The translations under genes were made by a program, and so were the position numbers. Shown here in pieces: positions 43,399 through 54,651 of a stretch of 64,000 bases of DNA (within the stretch, counting starts at the first letter, position 1; every line of letters begins with the position of its first letter). The notes below the pieces were generated by a model. It worked only from the letters and a program-made list of their open reading frames with translations, was not told the DNA's origin and made no database searches. This DNA is from Reticulascus tulasneorum (Eukaryota > Ascomycota > Sordariomycetes > Glomerellales > Reticulascaceae). The stretch lies in the NCBI GenBank assembly GCA_001557505.1, contig LSAX01000004.1:3100001-3164000 (forward strand). The letters run 5' to 3'.

Positions 43399-46300
43399 TC
43401 ACTCATCTTCACCTTCCTCCATGTTCATGCCATGTGTAGCATTCCATTGCGCCCAAACACCTGAAGTGCCCACGTAGTCAAACGCCACCATTCTGTTGCC
43501 GCCTGGTGGCGAGCTAGGCATCACCGCATCAGTGCTCAACAAGTTCCCAAAGTCAATCATGCTGCTCATGTTGTTATCAAGAGGAGGCAAGCTGTTGAGG
43601 TCGAGGTCCATTCCTCCATGTCGATCCACCAGGTCGCTAAAGTCGCAGTTGTGTGCGTCGGAGAGGAGCTGGTTGATCGTTCTCGTCATCGGGGTCTCGA
43701 AGATGTCATCAAAGTGTGCATTGTGATTAATTCGTGGGCTGCGACGGACAGATGCACTGTCTGACACCAGTAGACGTCTCACGGATCGTGGCGTTTTGGT
43801 TGGTGTTCGCTGGAGAAGGGCTTGCTGGCTAGGCGACTTGAGCGACCTTGTGGAGCGCATCGAACGCGAGATGCTCCTGGTAACAGGTCGATGACTGGGC
43901 GTAGGGCGTGTTGGAGTTTTGAAGATGCCATGGTGAGCCGACATCTCCTTGGAGGGAGGGGTGGAAGGCCGAGCAGGCATGGGGCTACGGAATAGAGCTT
44001 CCAACTCATCATCTTCGTCTAGAGCCATTCCATGGTTGTCGTCGGTTACCACCATGTTCTCCTTTTCTGCGCCAATCTCCTTAGGAGACCCAAATTCGGG
44101 CCCCGTTTGCACGATGTTAACGGCTACTTCGCTGAGTACTTTGGGGGTGCCGTCTTTCCTTGGCGACGGGAACAACAGCCGGCGGGTCGTGCCCATATCA
44201 TTATCTGCATCCGCATCCCCCTCCACTGCGATCGGGCTTTTAGCTGTGCCACTGCCTCTGGAATGTGTCGAGCCAGGGTTGGATCTGTTCACAGAAGGGC
44301 GTCTCGATCCGTTCTGCGTGGATTGCGTCTGTGTTTGGGAGCCCTCCCTTTTGAACATTTCATTCGAATTATCAAGCCCAGATGGGGCCGAAGCTTCTCG
44401 TCCCAGTCCTTTGGGCGAAGATCCTTGATCATCCGGGCCAACAGGATCCGTCGTAAACCAAGCATCAGAAGTCGGGTTCATCTGTGAAATGGAGCTCTTC
44501 GTGCGCTTCGGGCGAGGGGCGCGCCCCGCACCTCTTGGCCTTCGTGTCTGTGTGAGACGGGCGTAATCCTTATCCCATTTGTCTGGCGGCCGGTGGCACT
44601 TCCATTTCGAGAGCCAGATACCACAAGCTGCGGTCATGTTAGTCGCTACAAGATTCCTGGGAGGCTGAGAACACTTACGGTTGCACAGAAGCAACTCATT
44701 CCAGGCAGTTTTATCCTCGTTTGGTGCCAGGCCCTTCTTGATGAGCTGATACGCCTTCACCTTCTCTTCTTCGTCACGCTCAAGAACAATGATGGCGGTG
44801 ACCTTTCCCGGTTTATCGGAAAACTCGGTAAATTCAGGAACACCAGTTCGATCCTGCGTCCAGATCTTTCGCCAAGTCGGCGTCTCTATTGCCCCACAGT
44901 TGTTGCAGTATGGGGGCATTTCCCCGTTCTCAATAGCCTTCTCCAAGCGTTGTTTAATTGACTGCTTCTTCACGAAGTTCTTGTTGGATTTCGGGCCCTG
45001 TGGCGAATCAGGCGGGGGCATGGCATCGCTCGGAGGGCATGGGGCCTCCGAGAATGATGTCGTCGGTGCAAGGGTAGGCAAAGCGAGGGGACCGATTGGA
45101 TCGCTGGCTGGAATCTGAGGAAGCGCCAACTCAATGGCACCAGACGACTTGGAGCGTGCTAATGGCCGCGCGGGCGCCTCTGGTTCCGCGAATGGTAGTT
45201 CTACAGCTACCATCTCGGGTATGGGTGCTGGGAGGACTGGCTCTTCCGGTGTGGCCGCACTAAATTCATCGAGTTGCTCCTCATCCTCCGTGTTAATGTT
45301 CTCAGGCGGCGATTGAGAAACCGCCGCTTCTGGAGCAACTGCATCATCTATGATGACGTCTCCTTCAGCCGCCACAACTGGCTCCTCTGGCTGTGGCGAA
45401 GGATCTTTTTCCGTGATCTGCAGCAGAGGAGACGGCGCTGACGTTTCCGGTTCTGTGCGATATTCAGGGTGAGGTCGCTGGAGCGGAGGAAGAGTTTGGG
45501 CATGAGACGGCGTCGATGTCGGAATAGGGCCAAAATCATAAGCATTCATGGGGATCAGTTCCATATCACTCGAGAGTGATTGCATGTCGTTTAGTTGAAA
45601 AACCTGAATAGGTATTTGGGGCTGAGATTGTCGGGCCTTTTTGGACTTCGGCAACGGCGCGACCTCAGGAGCCTCAGGTTGTAGTGGCTTCAAAGGCGCT
45701 TCCCCAAACAAATCATCCACGTCTCCACTCATGAATCCCGAGTCTGGCTGCGGCATTGGCATGGGTGGAAGAATTGGGCTGGATGGGGGAGGACTCGATT
45801 GCACAAATGGTGTGGTACGAGGAACTGGAGGGGAGGACCCTATTCCCGCCTGGCTATCATCGGAATACATTGGCGATGCTCCTTCTGAATCCAGCGGAGA
45901 TCGAGCATCGTCTTGGCTCGGAGACATAGCGAAGGATAGTTCGCAAAACGGTGGTTGGCTTGCCGGTGTCGCAGCCTGGCTTAAGGTAGATCCTCGCCTT
46001 AGATTGCTTTTCGCTCCTGCTCTTCCGCCACGTGCTTTCTTTGGTCCCTCAGGGACGGGTGTGGGTGCTCTAGGGATTTCCTGCAGATGGCTGCCTGCAG
46101 AAGCATCCCCAGCCATGCCGATGGGTCGTAGGTTTCGGATGGAGCCAGCCATGTTGGCTGCTACCCTGAGAGAATCTGGTGCTCCCCCAAAGGGATTCGG
46201 GGCATCCTTCTTGACAGCCTTCGTGGTCGCTCTTTTCTTCTTAGCAGGCCCCTCATCGGCATCTGTGCCATCCTCATATCCTGACGTGTGGCCCTGAACT

Positions 46301-47368
46301 TCTGGAGTGGCATTCTTCCTTGGCCGGCCCCGGGGTCGTCCTGTTGGTCCTTTGGATCGACTCGGTCGTGTCGAGGCACGTGATGAAGGTCTCGACGGAC
46401 CGTTACCTGTAGCAGTCTCGGTAGATGCCTCAACGGGCGTGGGGGCAATTCTCATTGGTGCCTCTGTAGACGGCTGCGGTGGCGGTATTGGTGCAGATGA
46501 TCCAACGTTGAATGACTCACGTCGGGAATGGCTATGCTGCATTTCGGCTCGATTTGGAGGCAAAGCCGGTGAGCCAACCCTGCCTACGTTGGCGGATTGG
46601 CCGAGTTGCGGGTTAGATTGGACGAACGAGTTCCACTCGGCAATCCCAGACGGGGTCATGATTGAGTCCATCTGCCGGCTCTGGGAGGAAACGTCGACGC
46701 TCATTTGACTCTGAGCGCGTTGAAAGTGCGGGCGTTCCGGTCTCGACTCGGGTTTTTGTATCCTGGCAGCCGCTGTGAGCTTGAACTTAACCTCCAAAGT
46801 CTCCTTGATGCCGCCACTAAACATGGCAAGGAGATTCTTTGTCACACGTCCAATGACCATCTTGGGCTGCGATTCGGGTGCGTCCGACGACGACTCCAGC
46901 ACCCACGATAGCATTCCCTGCCCGACCAGCGGCACGTCTGGTTCCGAGTAGTCGTAGGCATATACCGTGTAGTCCCCATCCTGGCCAACGAGCTCTGGAC
47001 TGCACTTAGCAATGGCTTGGAGGCATATCTTCAGGTCTACTATTCCAATCGAGCTTCTGTCGTCGAGGGGTATCGTCTGAATTTGCAGGATCTGTGGGTG
47101 TCTCGCCAGGCAGCCGACGAGGCCTTCTCGATCGAATGTGTAGTGGACCTTGACTGCAGGATCCCGTCAGTATTCCGGTATGGCAGCACCTCCCCTAGGA
47201 GCAGAGAGAAGTAGAGAATAGCGGGAGATTGTGTGAGGAGGGGGAGAAAGACGTACGCCCCATAGGCCTGACCTGGAGTCCGAACTCTTCATTCTCGTTC
47301 GAGGCAGGCATGGGTTGGCGAGGTTCGCCCCAGTTGCCCATATTTGCCATTGGCATTGGTGATGCCAT
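43399..47368 (-). CDS. GATA-type zinc finger protein with Spt21/Ams2-like N-terminal domain
   Basis: Three exons, 47368-47257, 47153-44679 and 44627-43399, give 1,271 residues. The exon 1/2 junction yields VRPMGLKVHYTFDREGLVGC, and residues ~32-135 (ILQIQTIPLDDRSSIGIVDL, DGDYTVYAYDYSEPDVPLVG, GMLSWVLESS) match the N-terminal domain of Spt21/Ams2. A long Pro/Ser-rich disordered region with AT-hook-like PRGRPRK follows. The zinc finger uses Cys787/Cys790 (CNNCGAIETPTWRKIW) and Cys861/Cys864 (CNPCGIWLSKWKC). The 51-nt intron lies inside the CN-P-C motif and is in frame and stop-free, so unspliced reading hides the finger. Yeast Spt21 and fission yeast Ams2 promote histone gene transcription, and Ams2 supports centromeric CENP-A loading; the same role here is inferred. 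The stretch after the finger is basic and Ser-rich, and the C-terminus is acidic. Confidence 0.88.
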
Positions 47369-49277
47369 GGTTAGAGGTGCTTCTTGTCCGAAGACTTTGG
47401 GGGAACGGTGTTGCACAGTCAGAATAGCGGTGTTGTTGTTATGATGATATGAAGAAGAAAAAAGAAGAGGGTGTAGGTAGGTGCGATTGGATTGGAATTG
47501 TCCAGTGGGGAGGTTTGTCGTCAGTCAAGCAGGAAATGGGGAGGCGGGTATCATGGTCGTGAAAGCAGTCGCGTCCGGTGCCTTTTAGTCGCGTTTTCTG
47601 TCCAGGTAGGCGAGAGTGGATCTACCACTTTAAACGCCGGGACCACGCAGGTGTTTGTGTGAGGGCCGGAGGGGGAATTAAAGAGAAAAGCCTTTGAAGA
47701 TTCTTAAAGAGAACAAATCGCCTTCTCCCAATTGATCACAAAAGCAACTGGTGCTGCTGTGCTTGCCGCCGTCAAAAATGCAGATTGGTGGTTGTTGGCG
47801 TTGACGGGAAGATACAAACAAGCTCGCGTGAGGGTGCCTTGTAAATTGGTGGTGTGGTGGTGTGGTGGTTCACGACGGGGGGCTTCCAATGGGGGGTGGG
47901 ATGGAATGGTTACAGGTGACGTGACAGGAAAGCTTTAGCGCGCAATAGCGGCCGAACGCGCCAGGACACGTGCACGGCCCTCCCAGTAGGTATGGAAGGT
48001 ACTGCACGGAATAGGTAGCTTCAATTAGGGGACTCCACCCCGCTACGGGATGCGCTGCAGACTGCCGGGTGGGGGTCGTCACGGGCGTGGTATGGGGGGG
48101 AGCGGGGGGTCCCCTCCAGGGTGTCTGGTCCAGTTGCCTTGAGGGCGATGCCTCCTGTTCAGCCGGTGGTGGTGTGTGCGTTTCGGTGGTGATAGTCAGC
48201 ACTTTCTCTTCGGACTTTAGCCCAGTCGGATGCTCAACTCCGGCGACTCAGGAAGGGGGCGGACCACGGCACCGGAACTTGCAACAAGAGAGGGAGAAAT
48301 GGGAGGGCATTTCTGATGTTTTCCTGTGTCGAGGAGGCGGAGGCCCCTTCTTATACTTTCCGGGCTCTGAAGCCTGAAGTCTCAGGTTTTCCTTATTCCC
48401 ACCCTCTCGGCCTTGTCTTCTCTTTTTCTGGCCTTGTCTCGTCTCTCGACTAACACCCGTTGCGTCTGCCGCTCTGGCCTGCCCTGCTCTGCTTCTTCAC
48501 TTATCCATCCCATCATCCATCCCATCATCCCACGTCTACTCCTTTGTAATTAGGCACCGCCCTGCACCCCAGTTAGGTAATTAGTAGAGAGATGCTCACC
48601 GACCTCGAGCCACTTCTCCCATCGCTAGTCCCCCTCCTCCCCCATCAATATGACTCTTCCCACTACCCCTCCATCACGTCCTACAGTCCTGACAACCTGC
48701 GGTTGAAGCAATTTATCCAATCACATCAACATGTGTTTACTCCAATTTTCGTATCGGTTTCCGATTGTTTTTTGGAGTTTCCGATGACGCTTTTGATGCA
48801 ATCCGATTAACCACAACCCCCTAGACGTCCTATTTTTTCTATGCAGTTCCGCCACTGGTGCTGAACAGACAACCACTATTTTCCGCCCCCACACCAACAT
48901 ACCTACTCTCTTCACCACCTAATAAGGCTCTCTACCACAGCCTCGCCGCCATTAAGAGGTCTAAGCACTTAACCATCAGTACTCACCCTTTTTGTGATTT
49001 CGTTCTTTGCTCATCAGTACACTCGACACTGATAGTTTCTCTAATATATGGACTACAATTTGTATCTTTGCCTGCTATGCATGAAAGACCTGACGCGCAA
49101 TCCTTTAGACCGAAGGCTGCCGGTTTTGGTGCTCCCAATTTCGACGACAATGTTTGACAAGTAGTGCCTCTATTCCATATGGAGTGATTTTACCACCTAA
49201 TATACAGCAAAGTCTCGCCACCGACCGACCCTATAGTCATCGTACATCACCCACGCCATCCTCCTTTTTATCACAGT
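47369..49277. other. Intergenic, tandem (GATA factor upstream / hydrolase downstream)
   Basis: A 1.9 kb stretch: the promoter of the GATA gene and the 3' UTR of the hydrolase gene. The right half (48.6-49.25 kb) is AT-rich with only chance frames. A perfect 12-bp tandem duplication lies near 48.5 kb. Confidence 0.55.
48505..48528. repeat. Two tandem copies of CCATCCCATCAT
   Basis: Two exact adjacent 12-bp copies within a pyrimidine-rich stretch; a short tandem repeat. Confidence 0.85.
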
Positions 49278-50831
49278 CTACGCTTCATCCGCCCAGACGG
49301 CCTTCCCATCCGGCCCAGCCTTCACCTTCCTAGCCACAATGTCCTTCACCACGGCCTGTATACCCTCCCGTCCGCCCCTCGACGCAACGAGTGACTTCTC
49401 CAGCTCCTTCGGCGTATGCAAGTTAAGCTTCACCAGCTCCTCCGCCTCCGTCTCTGTCGGCACCCCCAGCTTCGCATGCGGATACTCCTGGAAATCCCGA
49501 TCGTTCTGTAGCGTGATCTTCTCGCCATCGGTTCGGAAGAACGGGTCCGCCACATTGCTCTTGGGCTCAATCTCCTCCAGTGTGGCCGGCTGCCACTTGG
49601 GCGCCTCCTTGCGCACGAGCAACGCCGTCACGCCCTCGGTGAAGTCAGGGTGCTGCATGAACTTGGATGCGATCTGGTGCTCGCGCTCGAATGTCTTGGC
49701 GATGGTCCATTGTTTCCCGATTCGCATCTGGCGGAGGGTCACGTGCACTGCTGTCGGGGAGCGCTTGTGGAGGGTGTCCAGCGTCTTGTCTGCCCATTCT
49801 TTCGTGGCGCCTGACTCGGCTTTTAGGGCAGCAAGAATGTCGGCGACATTGTCTTTGCTGAAGCATCGGTCGATGGCCTGGCGCACTTCGCCGCCGAGTA
49901 TGAAGGGTTCGTCGTACGGCATGCCCGTCCCGTATTCCGACAGCGCCTTGTCGATTACGCTCAGCCGCGTCTTCAGTGTATCGTAGTCGTTGAATCTCAA
50001 CTCGGCGAGGCGAGACTCCAGTTCAGGAAGCGAGGTCGAGTGAAGGTAGTGAGTGGCGACTCCAGAGTACAGAACATTAGGCCCCTTGAGTCTGTCGCTT
50101 GTTAGGGCCAGATACGTGCCAATGGAGCCATTCATCCGGGGAAGGAAGAATGACGCTCCAACGTCGGGGAAGAATCCAATCGTGGTCTCTGGCATCGCGA
50201 ACACGGTCCTCTCGGTCGCAATCCGGAACGGCGCATGGATGCTCAATCCCACGCCTCCTCCCATCGTAATGCCGTCCATCAATGCAACGTACGGCTTCTC
50301 ATACGTGGCGATATAATGGTTCAGCTTGTACTCCAGTGCAAAGTAGTCCGCAGACTTCTTCCACCCATCCGGCCCCTCTTGATTGTATCCCGCCAGAGCG
50401 GTAACATCTCCGCCTGCACAAAATGCCTTTTCGCCGGATCCTTTAATCACGATCACGTTCGCCATGTCGGACTTTTCCCACTCGATTAGTCGCGGCAAGA
50501 TCTTGCTGATCATGGAGCCGGTGAGAGAGTTTAGCTTCTTCGGCCGGTTGAGCTGGATGCTCCGCAGGCCATAGAGGCTCTGGAAGAGTACATCTTCGGG
50601 TTCGTCGACAGGCGGCCCCTTTGTGACTGCTGAGGTTTTCGTCGACATCTGTGCTCGAGTTGTGAGCGAAGGCCACGTGGAACCTATAAATAAACATACC
50701 TGTGCCTGTGATCCGACCTGCTGGCTCAGAATCTTGGCTCGCAGAGGCATCCCAAAGCTTCTTGCACAGCTCCTACAAGGAGCAGCTAGAGCTGCTGGTC
50801 CAGCTCGACCCGCAATCCTTCTGACGTACAT
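49278..50831 (-). CDS. 3-hydroxyisobutyryl-CoA hydrolase, mitochondrial
   Basis: Two exons, 50831-50700 and 50648-49278, give 500 residues. The 51-nt intron (GTATGT donor, GAGCACAG acceptor) is in frame without stops. The first exon is a mitochondrial presequence (MYVRRIAGRAGPAALAAPCR), and exon 2 begins exactly with an ATG. The enoyl-CoA hydratase/isomerase fold is clear: IQLNRPKKLNSLT, KAFCAGGDVTAL, the oxyanion-hole segment MDGITMGGGVGLS, and the HIBCH signature MPETTIGFFPDVGASFFLPR. The C-terminal HIBCH extension includes RQMRIGKQWTIAKTFEREH and DPFFRTDGEK-type sequence. The enzyme splits 3-hydroxyisobutyryl-CoA in valine breakdown; fungal homologues are also called mitoribosomal protein Ehd3. 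It is divergent from the Sm D2 gene across 385 bp. Confidence 0.94.
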   Translation of the reverse strand: MYVRRIAGRAGPAALAAPCRSCARSFGMPLRAKILSQQVGSQAQVCLFIGSTWPSLTTRAQMSTKTSAVTKGPPVDEPEDVLFQSLYGLRSIQLNRPKKLNSLTGSMISKILPRLIEWEKSDMANVIVIKGSGEKAFCAGGDVTALAGYNQEGPDGWKKSADYFALEYKLNHYIATYEKPYVALMDGITMGGGVGLSIHAPFRIATERTVFAMPETTIGFFPDVGASFFLPRMNGSIGTYLALTSDRLKGPNVLYSGVATHYLHSTSLPELESRLAELRFNDYDTLKTRLSVIDKALSEYGTGMPYDEPFILGGEVRQAIDRCFSKDNVADILAALKAESGATKEWADKTLDTLHKRSPTAVHVTLRQMRIGKQWTIAKTFEREHQIASKFMQHPDFTEGVTALLVRKEAPKWQPATLEEIEPKSNVADPFFRTDGEKITLQNDRDFQEYPHAKLGVPTETEAEELVKLNLHTPKELEKSLVASRGGREGIQAVVKDIVARKVKAGPDGKAVWADEA

Positions 50832-51216
50832 CTAGAGTCAATTGTCCGATGCGCACCACCTACGAAAGTTGGCGCATCGAAAGATATGCGAAAGCTCCAG
50901 AGTCGTAATGGGGGTCTTTGTAGCTCGTCACGGCAATGGTTTTCCACGTTTCCGCCCTTCACCTGAAATCTGAGGCCGAGGGTACCAGCAACTTGCCGCT
51001 TCTGGGGGCTCCACCAAATGGGAACCGCCCGGTCCAGTGAAAACCCTGGGCGCGGATGGGCCAATTTTCCAGCGCCGACGTCCACTAAATGTGGGCCAAT
51101 CAGAGCGCAATGCAGCACGAACTTCTAGACTTTCTCGACTGTGTCGCCAAAAGTCTTCAGCCTTGCAGTCACAACATCGTTGACATCTAACCACGGCCAT
51201 CGACACAGCAAACAAG
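50832..51216. promoter_or_regulatory. Divergent promoter, hydrolase / Sm D2, with CCAAT boxes
   Basis: A 385 bp stretch between two start codons. CCAAT occurs at 51061-51065 and within GGGCCAATCA at 51093-51102; the latter ten bases also occur in the mtIF3/IMP1 promoter. Confidence 0.5.
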
Positions 51217-51768
51217 ATGTCGGACCCCAAGATCCAGTACGTGGCGCAGGCTTCTGTCTTTCATTAGTCTTACTCCAAGCCAACCCTTGCATTGCCCAAT
51301 CCCCCCAGCCCAGAAACCCCCACCACCGCTTCTTTCCTCCACCTAGCATCGCAGATACTAACATCCCCCCAGAGAGCTTCTCACCAAGCCGCGCAACGAG
51401 CTCACCGAGTACGAGTTGGCGCAGCTCGAGGAGCACGAGTTTTCTGCCGGCCCGTTGAGCATACTCCAGACCGCGGTCCGCTCGCACACCCAGGTCCTGA
51501 TCTCGATACGCAACAACCGCAAGCTCCTCGCCCGAGTAAAGGCGTTCGACCGCCACTGCAACCTGCTGCTCGAGAACGTGAAGGAGATGTGGACGGAGAC
51601 GCCGCGCCTTGCTAACGGCAAGAAGGGGAGGCCCGTGAACAAGGACCGTTTTATCAGCAAGATGTGAGTACTGCCCAAGCGCCGGGAATACGGAGAAAGC
51701 GACAGCGTGAGCTAATAGGCTACAGGTTCCTACGAGGTGATAGCGTCATTCTGGTACTTTTGAGTTGA
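51217..51768 (+). CDS. SMD2: Small nuclear ribonucleoprotein Sm D2
   Basis: Three exons, 51217-51236, 51373-51663 and 51726-51768, encode 117 residues. Exon 1 encodes only MSDPKI plus two bases of Gln; the junction gives [20 protein letters not shown]. The Sm1 motif ([40 protein letters not shown]) and Sm2 motif ([11 protein letters not shown]) are complete. Sm D2 is one of the seven ring-forming core proteins of spliceosomal U1, U2, U4 and U5 snRNPs. Length and sequence are highly conserved, so the tiny first and last exons are well supported. Confidence 0.97.
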
Positions 51769-52136
51769 TGGGTTGGATTGGTTTTCAAAACAGGGTTTCG
51801 TGGAGCGACTGCGTGGTCAGCAGGGTTATCGAGCAGAGCAGCCCTACCGGAGTCCCGAGGCTTTCTTGCAAGGAAGGGCCAAGCAGTGGCTCACCGCTGG
51901 ATCTGGTTGGTCTTGAATTAGGTTCACGGAAACCCATCCTAGTGCGCGAGAGAGTAAAAGCTACCCGGGCGTGTGGATGGCGGTGACTGTGCGGAATACC
52001 TATGGAATAAAGGGTCTAAACTGGACTAAATAGGCGTTGAAAATACTGCTGTTTTGTGCTCCCCCAGCCCCATGTCCGTCTTCAAATTGCCCTAACATCG
52101 TTGTTGCTGCCTATCGTACAGAACCAGCCTCACTCA
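51769..52136. other. Intergenic, convergent 3' ends
   Basis: A 368 bp stretch between the Sm D2 and dihydroxyacetone kinase tails. Contains one AATAAA, listed separately; otherwise nothing. Confidence 0.6.
52006..52011 (+). terminator. AATAAA polyadenylation signal
   Basis: Canonical hexamer 237 bp past the Sm D2 stop codon on the same strand; a plausible 3' end signal. Confidence 0.45.
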
Positions 52137-53959
52137 TCAAAGCGCCTCCCACCCCTCGTCCTTCTCCCCAGCCAGCCCCGCGAAGAAGCAGCTCAAGCCC
52201 CACGCGCCCGGGTCGGGGACCTGCTCGAAGCCACTCCCGCCAATGTAGACCGTCCTGCCCAGGCTGGCTTTCATGCCCTTGGTGCTCTCTGCGCCGAGCC
52301 TGGCCGCCTCGGCCGCCTTCTTGACGTCGCCGGTCTTGCCCAGCACTTCGACGAAGGGGTACAGTGCGTCAACAAGCGTGCGGTCGCCGACGCGGGCTGG
52401 CGTATACTTGGCCATGGCGTCGCAGCTCTGCTTCAGGGCCGCGGCCCACAGTTTTGGGTCGGCGGTGCCTGGGGAAAGGAGGCGTAGGGCGCCGGTGAGG
52501 GCGTTGAGGAAGATGGCGTACAAGGCGCCTGAGGTGCCGTCCATGTTGGACTCGACGACGGTGACGATGGACGCCACGTCGATGACTGCGTCGCCGGTGA
52601 GGGGCGTGGTGGAGAGATGCTTCAGAATCGCTGTAGAGCGTCAGTTTGCGTTCGCAGTTCTCACTTTCAGAAGTTCTTACCTTCAGCTCCTCGCTTGAGA
52701 CCAATGCCGCAGTCTCCATCTCCTACAACGGTGTCATATCTCGTAACTTCTGGCTCGGCGGCAATGACCCTCTCCAGAGCGGAGATAAGAGCCGTCTTGG
52801 CGGAGGCGGGGTCATACTTCAGGTCGCTAGGCTTGATTGCCAGTCCAGTAGCTGTCGTGCTATCCAGCGTGGCATGATTCTTCGCCTCCCAAGTTTCTTT
52901 GGGGATGGGGGCAGACCAGCCAGTAACCTCGCAAGGGTGATCCAGCAGCTGGATCATGCTTGGTCCGCCGATGTCCGTATTGACGACATTCAACAGACTA
53001 ATACTGAAGCCTAGCCCATTCAGACTCGTCATGTAGGTTCCGCTGAGGATTCGCACGGGGTGGATGCCATAGTTAGCTTCCAGCTGTCCGACGACCTCGG
53101 CCGTGATGCCACCGAGTTCCAGCACGCTCACACCACCCAGGTTGTTGATCAACAAGACCACCTCATTCGAGTTCACGTTTAGGAAAGCCCGGTCCTTATC
53201 GCTCTGGTCGAGCAGCTGCGTAAGCAGGCTGCCCACGAGCTCCGGGAGTTCAACCTTTGCCCTCCCAGACCCAGGCTCGTTGTGAATACCCATGCCCAGC
53301 TCAACCTCGCCAAGCTCCAACTGCCCCTCGTCCTTTGCGCTTGGGAGCGCCCGGCCAGGAACATGAACATGCTCCAAGCTGGCGCCGACACTGACCAAAT
53401 TATCGGCCACCAAGCTCGCGACCTTGACGACGTCCTTCAGCGGCCGTCCAGTCGCAGCTACCGCGCCGGCAATCTTGTGCACCAGAACTGTGCCCGCGAT
53501 GCCCCGCCGGCCAACCTTGCCCGCCTTCTCGCGGCCGACGCCAACATCATCGGCAACAACCAGCATCTCGACATTCAGCCCCGAGGCACGTGCCTTCTCG
53601 ACCGCCATGCCGAAGTTCAGCACGTCGCCCGTATAGTTCATAACAGTCACCAGTACGCCCTTGGATGTGTCCACGCGGGACTCAATCGCGGCGCGGACCT
53701 GCTCCGCGCTGGGCGAGGCGAAGAGCGTGCCGGCTACGGCAGCAGACAGCAAGCCGGGGCCGACCATGCTCGCGAAGGAGGGTTCGTGGCCGGAGCCGCC
53801 GCCGCTGATGACAGAGACCTGAGCGGGTGCATGGCTCGGCCGACGGTAGATGATTTTGTTGGTAGCATCGAGTGCAACAGCGGGGTTCGTGAGCGTGATG
53901 CTGTGCAGAGCCGTGTTCACCAGCTTGGTGGGGTCGTTGATGAAGTGCTTCGCAGACAT
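52137..53959 (-). CDS. Dihydroxyacetone kinase (DhaK + DhaL fusion)
   Basis: Two exons, 53959-52681 and 52630-52137, with a 50-nt intron (GTAAGA donor, CTACAG acceptor), give 590 residues, the usual fungal length. I start at MSAKHFINDPTKLVNTAL, the normal family N-terminus; the open frame upstream is leader. The DhaK domain has SGGGSGHEPSF and HVHVPG, whose histidine (about residue 199) is the residue that binds dihydroxyacetone covalently in the family. The DhaL domain has the Mg-ATP site VVGDGDCGIGLKRG and a DGTSGALY loop. The enzyme phosphorylates dihydroxyacetone (or glyceraldehyde) with ATP, serving glycerol use and detoxification of dihydroxyacetone in the cytosol. Confidence 0.96.
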
Positions 53960-54651
53960 GTTGGGCAATGGCTTTCGTGAGGCTTTACTATGTATGCTTT
54001 CTTCGAAGTGGCCGACTGGGAAAGCTGAAGGGGGAGAAGACCACCCTAAATGTTCAGTCTGGGGAGCATTAGTGAGTTTAAATCCACTTTGGTGCACAAG
54101 ATGGTTTTGGCGATATGTAAGTCGGGAATCTACACCGACGCTATCGGGTATGACGTTGGAGCTCCAAGTGGGGTGACATGAAGCCCCTGCACAGGGAAAG
54201 GTGGGGTGGGATGGCTGCGATTGGTAGCTCAAAGCGCTAGAATGGTCGATAGTGGCACGAGATGCGGAGATTCAAACTTCTTGGGGGCTTGGTTCATGTC
54301 AAATGGATCCTCCCCCAGCTAGGTCCTGTGTGGGGTAAGCTTACGAGGAGGTCGACTGCAGTCTCAATGTCCAGGATGGATGGCCACATGGAGTAAGGGG
54401 TGGGCTGGTAGAAGACACTAGAGTATATTTCTCTACATTGGGTATATCATCGAGCCCGCGGCCTCCAGCACGTAGCTGATCCCAGGCCAATGCCTCTCCC
54501 ATGAACCATTCCAAATGATGCCATGTCCACTCCAAAGACACGCAAACAGCTCTCAAAGCCATATCCAAAAACGCCGGGACCAATGCAACAAGTCAACTTT
54601 GTACAGGAGAAGTTCATCGATCGTGAAGGGGGGTCACAAGTCATCCGTCGC
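53960..54651. other. Intergenic, tandem (kinase upstream / GH76 downstream)
   Basis: A 692 bp stretch: the promoter of the dihydroxyacetone kinase gene and the 3' UTR of the GH76 gene. The kinase frame stays open ~90 codons upstream of its start, but that sequence has no family similarity. Confidence 0.6.
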
